A stretch of 64,000 nucleotides of DNA, taken from Liolophura sinensis (taxonomy: Eukaryota; Mollusca; Polyplacophora; Chitonida; Chitonidae). The stretch is from NCBI RefSeq assembly GCF_032854445.1, contig NC_088301.1, positions 13,140,281-13,204,280 of the forward strand. The letters run 5' to 3'. The notes under the pieces were generated by a model. The model worked only from the letters and a program-made list of their open reading frames with translations, did not search any database and was not told the DNA's origin. Numbering within the stretch: position 1 is the first letter of the stretch; every line of letters begins with the position of its first letter. The position numbers and the translations under genes were made by a program. Positions 47,816 through 57,400 of this stretch are shown piece after piece.

Positions 47816-48471
47816 AATAAATTTGCATAATTTATGCATACACTCATATGGATGTGTATTACAAAAGGATCTGTACAAGTTAATGTGGAAAATGTACAAT
47901 TTCCAACATAAAACAAGTACCAGTACAAATTTGCTTACCACAAGCAAGTCCACCCAAAAATCTTCCATTAAAGAAAGGCATTCACCTTTAATAAATTGTC
48001 AATACTGGCTTCCATGATGTATGTAGCCTGGGTATGTACAGGGTTTGAACCATTTTCCCCAACCCAAATTCAATGACATTCATGGACTTTTCAGACTAAT
48101 TAACTGAACATTCAAGGACTTTTCGAACCCTACATGTACAAACAGTCAAAAAGGCTAACACTTCTGTCATAAACCAGGATCTTTGATAATTTAATTTAAA
48201 GTTTTAATTTTTTTAATTTCTGAAACTAAACAAATACACCAATTTCCTTGAAGGAGACAAAGTTACTAATGAATGGCAGATTTCCAAACAGGTTAGAATA
48301 TTACACATGTTTCAGAATGTAGATATTGCGATCAATTTTGAACTACATGAAAACACTTCTTCACTTTTTAAGGACCTGTATAACTTTCAAGGTTTTCCAT
48401 GGCCTGGAATTTATATTTTCAGTTTCAAGAACGTCAAAGTCCTATGTGAACCCTGTATATATGATACGAAG

Positions 48472-51400
48472 CTAAGTGGTAGAAAGACTGTTCAATACAT
48501 CTGCTATTTTCTCTGTGAGTGAATATCCAGGACCAATGTCAGCACTGGCACTCAAGTCCTGTCCAGCATTTGGATGTGCATCCAGTTTGACCTGTGGAAA
48601 GCCAGCCTGGCTTGTGAGGGATGCAATCAGAGTGTGGAGCTCACGACCACGGTCTGGAGGGATCAGCTGACCTAGTGCGGTAGCTCCTCCCAGTATGTCA
48701 ATCGTGTGGAGGATGAACTGAAGCTGTACTTTAACATCATCTGTCAGGCTTGCCTGAAGAGAATCCATAAAACAAATGTCTACACACATATATATATACT
48801 GTAAGATGAAGCATTTATACTTTGTGGGTAACACTGCAGGATTTTAAAATCTCAAAATGTTAATTGTAATACGCTGAGCTGACAGGAAAGATATTTACTC
48901 AAATACCTCTTAACTTTTTGCGTATGAAAGAGCAAGATTCAGTGCAATTTATCCACATTTATAATTGGATTTTGGAGACAAAACAACTGATTGGAGTGGC
49001 CAATTTCAATGCTTCACAAAACCTATAATCTACTCAGAATAAAGTCTTAATACGCTTGAATAAACACCTTGCAAACAGGTGAAAAGGCTGAAGAATTACA
49101 GTACTTATGGAAACTTTTGATGCACATAACACTGAAGATAGTTTACAATCCACAAGTTCTAAAACTATCACCAGCCATTTATTTATTTATATGAGTGGTC
49201 TTTTACGCCGTACTCAAGAATATGTCACTTACACAACAATGGACAGCATTATGATGGGAGGTAACAAGGCTGAGCCTGAGGGAAACTTGCAACCATCCGC
49301 AGGTTTGGGGAGAATAAGATCAAACTCAACTCACCCAACTGTTGTGACAAGTAGTAAGCATTCATGTACCCAAAATAATGATGCAATAATACAGCAACAG
49401 TTTCTATGGCAACAATTTTCAGTACAGAAAGTCATTTTTCCATTTCATCTGGGACAGACAAATTAATAGCCATTTCTACAAACAGCAATAAATCTTTTAC
49501 CTTGTTTAAAATGAACTGACCAATGGACATTCCACTCTTAGAAAGAACAAGAAACACCATCAGTATCTGACCAATCAGTGGAGAGATGACATGGCAGCCA
49601 TGGGAGTTCTGATAGGTTGAAACTGCGTACTCCATATCCTGAACCTTCAAACTGCTTTTACTCATGAGACCTTGTAGCATAAATATCGTCTCCATCAAAT
49701 TTGTCTGAAATTAAAAGAATGAAAATGAGCGCATTGTTGGTTGGTGTTTCATAATTAAAATATCTTTAACTTTGCTTGGAAGTGGATGCATGGTCCTAAT
49801 CCTGTCTCAGTGATACTTGCCGCTTTAATAAGCGAAGCACCATAATATGCCGGCACAAGACGCTTCATACAAGTCTCAGTAAACGCGTACAAGGCAAGCC
49901 ATTAACCTGGGTCTGCTTGGCTTCATGAAGACTTTTTTCTTTTTACCTAAGCAAAAGTGTTTTACTTAACACAAAACTTGTAGAGTCTCTGATGTAATGT
50001 TTTATCAAGAAACATGCCTTGTTGGACACAAGAAAAATATTAAGGACTTACTAGACTTAAAATTTTTGTGAAACCAGGCCCTGGTAACTGCAAGACTATG
50101 GTTGTTTGTCAAGAGTCAAATCAACATAACACTTAAAAAATTTGCTTATTTATTTTCAATATGGAGGGACATAGCGATCAATGTGTCTGTCAGTAATCAT
50201 TTCCTTACCTTAATGTCAGGACACCTGTTCACTCTCAATGGCAATTTGTACCACAGAATGAGTGTCACACACGAATCCAGCTGCTGTAATAACACAAGCA
50301 TGACAGATGAAAAAGGTATAAAAGCAAAGCCATCTAAATGTAGTGAATCACCTAAAATTTTGTGCACAAAAGTTCAGTTTTAGAGGCAAAAAAAGTGCCA
50401 TAAAATATTACTTTTGGTGCTGACATTCACCTATCGTGTTTTCTTTTCTTTTTTTTTTTTTTTCTTTTTTGCAGTTGGGTATCATCATACCTGCCGTATG
50501 CAAGAAACCTCTAAAGATCAGTTGAACTTGCAGAATCAGGTAAAATGTGCAACTTAATGGTGAAAAATCAGGTCATTTATGACTGCAAAACCACCAACCT
50601 TTGGCAAGTTAGGGACAAACTTTCCCACATGTGACAAACAGATATACACACCATATTGGTGGGATATAAGTGGTCTTCAATGGAAGGTAGTTAAACTGTG
50701 TGAGAATCTTAACTTTGTCACCAAGGCGTCACTAAATCATGGATCAGGAGAATGGAATCAAAAAATGTAAATGTATTCAGCATATGTAATATACATCTTG
50801 CAATGATCAAGTGCAGGTTTCAGGGTACATTTAGACAGCTGTATGCGTATGTTCCATTTCCGCACAAACACAATATATGTTAATGTAATACATTATATAA
50901 CACGATGTTAGCCTGTGTGCTAACAATAATGCTACACCGAAGTCTACAGAGTACCAGCTGTGACAGTATTACTAACAGGGTATTGGCTCATTTGAGAGCT
51001 GGCTGTCAGTGGTAGAGACAGGCCGTATGCCATGCCATGGACCAGAGTACTGACTCACCTGAGCTGGCTGCCAGGCAGTGGTGGAGACACGCTAGGTACC
51101 AGACAGGGGGCTGAACCAGAGTACTGGCTCACCTGAGAGCTGGCTTCCTGGTAGTGGGGAGACAGGCCTGGCGCCGGACAGGGGATTGAACCAGAGTACT
51201 GGATCACCTGAAAGCTGGCTGTCAGACAGTGGTAGAGACAGGCCACATGCCAGACAGAGGACTGAACCTGAGTACTGACTCACCTGAGAGCTGGCTGCCA
51301 GGTAGTGGTGGAGACAGGCCAGAAGCCAGACAGGGGACTGAACCAGAGTACTGACTCACCTGAGAGCTGGCTGCCAGCCAGTAATGGAGACAGGCCATGT

Positions 51401-54400
51401 GCCAGACAGGGGAATGAACCAGAGTACTGGATCACCTAAAAGCTGACTGCCAGGCAGTGGGGGAGACAGGCCAGGTGCCCAACAGGGACTAAACCTGAGT
51501 ACTTACTGACCTAAGAGCTGGCTGCCAGGCAGTGGTGGAGACACGCTAGGTACCAGACAGGGAACTGAACCAGAATACTGGATCACCTGAAAGCTGACTG
51601 CCAGGTAGTGGTGGAGACAGGCCTGGTGCCAGACAGGGAACTGAACCAGAGTACTGACTCACCTGAAAGCTGACTGCCAGGTAGTGGTGGAGACAGGCCA
51701 GACACCAGACAGGGGACTGAACCAGAGTACTGACTCCACTGAGAGCTGACTGCCAGGTAGTGGTGGAGACAGGCCAGATGCCAGACAGGGGACTGAACCA
51801 GAGTACTGATTCCCCTGAAAGCTGACAACCAGGCAGTGGTGGAGACAAGCTAGGTGCCCGACAGGGACTAAACCTGAGTACTTACTGACCTAAGAGCTGG
51901 GTGCCAGGTAGTGGTGGAGACAGGTTTTGTGCCAGACAGGAAACTGAACCAGAGTACTAACTCACCTGAGAGCTGCCTGCCAGGCAGTGGTGGAGACAGG
52001 TCATGTGCCAGACAGAGAACTGAACCAGAGTACTGACTCACCTGAGAGCTGGCTGCTAGAAAGTGTTGCAGACAGACCAGATGCCATGCAGAGAACTGAA
52101 CCAGAGTACTGAATCGGCTGAGCTGGTTGCTAGGAAGTGGTGCAGACAAACCAGATGCCATGCAGAGAACTGAACCAGAGTACTGACTCACCTGAGAGCT
52201 GCCTGCCAGGCAGTGGTGGAGACAGGTCATGTGCCAGACAGAGAACTGAACCAGAGTACTGACTCACCTGAGAGCTGGCTGCTAGAAAGTGGTGCAGACA
52301 GACCAGATGCCATGCAGAGAATGCAGAGATGCCATGCAGAGAATTCAGTACAACCAGAGTACTGAATCACCTGAGCTGACTGCCAGGCAGTGGTAGAGAC
52401 AGACCAGGTGTCAGACAGGGAACTAAACCAGAGTACTGACTCAACTGAGTGGGCTATGAGGCACTGGTGGAAACAAGCCAGATGCCAGGCAGAGAACTCA
52501 ACCGGAGCACTGACTCACCTGAGAGCTGGCTGCCAGGCAGTGGTGGAGACAGGCCTGATACCAGGCAGGGAACTGAACTAGACACTGCCACAGTTCACAG
52601 TTCTGCTCACTATACTGCTTGTGAGAAACTGTGCTAACACACCTGCCTATGGACTGTATCTGGGTGAAAATCCCAGCTTGTGTTAGGTCTGTAAAGGTAA
52701 CCATACCAGAATCTGTCAACATGTCAACTAATAATTTTTCACTCCTCCAGCTCACATAATGTAATGAAAGAATATGGATTAGGTTAAAAAAAAATCACAT
52801 GTATCTGATACTCGAGAAAGCAACATGTGGATGGTCATGAGTTTACCCAGGGCTCTGCCCAGTTTTCTCTTGCCATAATGCTGGCCACCGTAGTGTAAGT
52901 GAAATATTCTTGAGTACAGCATAAAACACCAATCAAATAAATAAATACTCGAGAATATTTCACTTATACGACAGAGGCCAGCATTATCTTGGGAGGAAAA
53001 CCAGGAACTCATGACCATCCATAGATGGTTGGCAGACCGTCTCACGTACGACTGGAGATAAGCAACATGTAACAAGCCTACAAAGAGTAATGTGCTCAAA
53101 TATGTTTCCATTATCTTTATGTGTGGTATTCAATTGCTATAATTTTGTTGAAAACAATGTCAAGCTGAACTTTAAATGGTCATGGTAAGGACATGTGCCA
53201 TATGAAAATTATAATAAGTGTAGGAAATATAGACACTAAACAGAACAACATTGCAGAAATAAATTTTAAATGGCAGTGCAATGGTTTAAGATCAGCACAT
53301 GAAACATATAAAGAAACCTTGTGTGGAAATCTGTTCCGTTTAATGCAAACAAAAAATGGCCAGAAACGCATTAAAATTGAACAGAACAGCAGAAAGCTTA
53401 TACACGAATTACCATAGTTACCGGGTTACACATGTATCACCCCTTTTTGATTCATTTTATGTGATGCAGAGTTAAGACAAAGAAGTCAGGGAAAACAAGT
53501 TTTTAAGTCCAACATTAAGTCCAACATACTTATCGTAAGAAAAAGAAACAAAACAACATAAAAGGTTGAATTGTTATCACGGTTGAGACAGTTTCAATTC
53601 ATTATCAGGAAGTGTTACGAAAAACAGGAAAACAGACTGACAAATGGGAAGGTAACCTACAGTTACCTCTGCTTTCAACGGACAAAATAAGAAGGTTGAG
53701 TTTATATATGTTTATGTAGATGAAACTTTTACATCACATTAGTTCATGTGATACAATTAGGTCAGGCAGTCTACCATGACACAAGGGTTATTCCATAGGT
53801 CTATAGCACATGTATATAAGTACTATCTACCTCCAGGCTGGATGGAATTTCCCTTTAGTCTAGTGGTAGACGCATGGACTCAAAATCCAGAGGCTGCTTG
53901 TTCAAATCCCCAGCTGGTAAACCCATCACATATACAGTGTAGTTTCCCTATAGCGTGCTAGTTTGGGGATAGGTTCTTGAGCGCTTTCTAAGCTACCTCG
54001 CCCTAGAATGTCATACAAATACACAAATGACGTCTCGCTATTTACGCATATTTCTTGGTGAAAGTCCCTGCTCATTAGCAGTTCTATCTGTTGTCATGAG
54101 CACACCACAGATTTTTGGAGGACAAGATATGGGTAGCTTTATATCCAAGAGCGCTGTATTCAGGCATCTTATAATGAAGCCACACTGTAGTAAAAAAAAT
54201 AACAGGTGTGATTGCGCGTACTTTTACCAGTAACAACTGTAAGTTACCTGAAGGTGAGACTTGTAATAAGGTGACAAGATGCTGAAGGTCAGGTGAATAA
54301 CAGCCTCTCAGAGAAGTCAGTGGCCTGGAGAGCTGAAAACCATAAAATCCTTCGCATCATTTATTTGTTGATTTTATCAGTGTTGGACACTGTGCTCCAA

Positions 54401-57400
54401 AAATTTGCCGCTGCCTGTTACTAGCCTTCAAGTAGGGCCCTTTGCATGGACTGAAGACAAGCTTCATGATCTGTTTGTTAAATACAGGTCTAGCATTACA
54501 CTCAAACATGGAATATCCTGTTAAAGACATTTCACCAGACATGAAACCCCCAGCCATAGTAAAATTTGCAACTTATATATCCCCTAATGCCAGGGCTTAA
54601 GAATTAAGTCAAAAATGCAGTGAGGTTAGTTACAATTCACTAGATGTCACTGGTCTAAAATTGGTGTGTTGTCATCACATTGCTACTCCACTTCCAATAC
54701 ACCTTCATATAAGGTACAGACAACCAATATTTTGGTCCCATTCTTCATGCTGTAAACAGCCTCGCAACCATGTGCTTCGAGCGGAGTCAAAGGAGGGTAC
54801 ACAGCAAGGATTTCTCTGTGTGTAGTAAAAGTACAGAGTAAAACCACACAGAAAAGTACAGGTTCTAATATTACCTGCGTGTGACACATAGCCTCAGCCT
54901 CCCTCACAACGGTGTGGAAACTCCCAATGAACTCTACAACCCTCCAGTCTCCATTGGTGTGCAGGAGGAGCTCCCCAAGCATGTGGCCCACAGCCTGGTA
55001 AAGGCTGGCATGTTCAGCACAGGCCCTAGGCTGCAACACAAGCCAAGTTCATGACCATCGATTTAGCCAGAATTTAAATTCAGGCCATTTCACAGGCAAT
55101 TGTCGCCCATTTTCCATATCTTTCCTCTGCTAATTTTGTCAGAACAGGCTGTCTCGAAGACACTGAGACACCCTTCCGGCTAAACCTATGTTTGTGACAT
55201 ACATATACAGGTTTATTGGCTTGAGAAATGCAGTTCAGGGATTTACGGGGTTGGGGGTGGGGGGTGGGGAGTAGGGGGTGGGGGGTGGGGGTGGGGAGTA
55301 GGGGGTGGGGAGTAGGGGGTGGGGGTGGGTAAAAAATAGGGATGGTTCAGGAAATACCTCAGCCATTTCATTTGCTTAGTTCTTAATTTCACTCAAACAG
55401 GCATGAGCAAATGACCTAAAATTTCACCCCCAAAAAAGAGCATTTTAACAAGCAAATATGAAATGCTATGAAATATAACTTTTGGTTCTGTAACTTAAAA
55501 TTATTCCAGTGGGATATCCTACCTTTCAAACAAACGTGAAAAAAATTGTTTTAAGATCAAGAGAACTCAAATCAAGCAGAATGTGCAACTTACATGTACA
55601 TGAATGGGAAAACATGGGAAAACGTTGGGTTTCATGGGAAACCGTTGGGTCAGCTTTGTAATGTAAGTTAGTAAGGGAAACGCAGATGACAATCTTCATA
55701 ACTGAATGCTACTCTGATAATCCAAAGTCTTTGGAAATGGGAGTAATTTAAACAGAAATTTCACTGTCAGGCCACAAAAAATTCTCCACTTATTTGCATA
55801 CAGTGTGCAGTAAAATACAATTCCGCGCATCATTCTGTTCTACTGAAAGTCATCTTTAAAGTCAGAGAGGTGCTGATACCTTACTGAAGTGCAGATAAGG
55901 AAATATAACTCGATACTTTACCAAATGCCAACTTTTCAGTCTTTTCTTGACATCAGGTGTCCAGTAATCCTGAAGCAGCACCGATCTCACTGTAAACAAA
56001 ACCTCATCTTCCAAACTTGGAAAGTAATGTAGCCATAGTAGGGTCAGAAATCTGTACGACAAAACTGGCCTGGTGGCTGCAAAACAAAAACAAACTTGTG
56101 TGTCATGATACATTTGTTAAAGCTAACAATCTTGCCATTGTATAACAAATTTGTTCTACAACTGAATACATGTTTATACCGTTACATTTAGCAGGAATTC
56201 TGAGATATTAATGACATGGCAACCAGTAACATGGGCATGGATCCTGGAAACACATATATTTATTTATCTTATTGGTGTTTTATGCCATAGTCCAGAATAT
56301 TTCGCTTATACGACAGCAGCCAGCATTATGGTGGGAGAAAACCAGGGACATACATATAGGCGCACACATCATAATGACCAGGTCCACAAGGTGTGGGATC
56401 ATTTTCCACTTTGGACAGGGAAAATTGCAGATTCTTCAGCTCATATTGTTTGGAACTATTGATCAAAACCAAAAAACAAATAATGAACTAGCAGATAAAT
56501 TTTTACAGGTAGGCAGTGCAAAATAACAATCCAAAGATTACAAAGTTTCGATGCCAAGGTACCCCACAGATAAATTTTAGCTAAGGTGTCAATCAGGAAC
56601 CCAAATATTGCATGGAAGAAATGACTGAAGAACAACTTCAGACAGGCCATAACAGCCTAAAGCAGAGTACTGACATATATGTACATGTACTAAGGCCAAA
56701 TCTGAGACTAATCCAAATCTGAGGGAAAATATCATGCAGAAACCAATGGGGGAATTTCAAGTAGGAAATCTTTTGTCGTCAAAGGTAAAAATAGTCCTAC
56801 TGTGTCATGAGACATAAGACAAATGTTAGGCAACCTTTGTTGACATTAATTCACCGGTCACATTGTCACCCTGTTCCAGGAACACAAACGACGCCTCTTT
56901 CCTTTAGGAATTTCTAAAGTTCACTTTAAACGATCAGCCTCTCAATTTTCTCCATCATTCGTCTTGTCTAAATTACTTTTTATGAAACTTTTTCATATTG
57001 TTGATTTTCTAATGTTGTTCTGGAATGTGCATAGACCATGTATGTACTGAATTATAACCGTGACAACAGCTTTAACCAGAAATCTACAATGTGAGCCAAT
57101 CAGGACAGACACAATTGTTCATCATTAAAACTGAATGCCTGTAGGGTATCACTTACACTCTCTGCTCTTTTTCTGGTGCTCTGTTAGGCTGACGAAAAGA
57201 GATATGGCATTGTCAGACCCTGGGTGCAGGGCTATTCGCTCAAGTAGGGCTTCAGCTAACTCAGTCATCTCAGGGTAATGAAGCAAGTACATAAAGAAGT
57301 CTGTATTCTTCAAAACATATTCAGGTAAGCAAGTTATGGTAGAATGATGCCTATCTGATCCTCTGCAAAGTCTTTGTGTTTCAGTTCTTAAACAAGTTGA

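Larger units (their letters stand above)
43012..48471. other. Interval between PLGRKT and FANCC 3' ends
   Basis: The two genes converge here. I see only their 3' UTRs, the listed repeats and AT-rich DNA. A block at 45395-45560 shares pieces ('gttatttc...gtaac..aggtcaaaa..tgc') with 46795-46990, so an additional repeat family is likely. No frame shows domain or splice evidence. Confidence 0.5.

Noticed and set aside
50475-50541. Exon-like block on the plus strand with a strong acceptor (ttttttgcag) and donor (cag|gtaaaa)
   Set aside because: It lies antisense inside FANCC, the acceptor follows a poly(T) run that belongs to a repeat, and no neighbouring plus-strand exon exists.
50820-50975. 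Candidate for the missing FANCC exon (WYSVDFGVALLLAHRL after a gtcacag acceptor on the minus strand)
   Set aside because: The phase at its start would fit, but no good donor in phase 0 follows and the similarity is too weak. Left unplaced.
51055-52230. Minus-strand frames of 63-120 codons with repeated SQYSGSV / PPLPGSQLS units
   Set aside because: They are reading frames of the 76-bp minisatellite; several phases are open over the same bases and unit lengths drift.
53848-53920. Possible tRNA-Leu(CAA) gene
   Set aside because: A- and B-box-like blocks and an anticodon-like loop are present, but acceptor and D stems do not pair, and its 3' part recurs as an interspersed repeat at 27715-27835.
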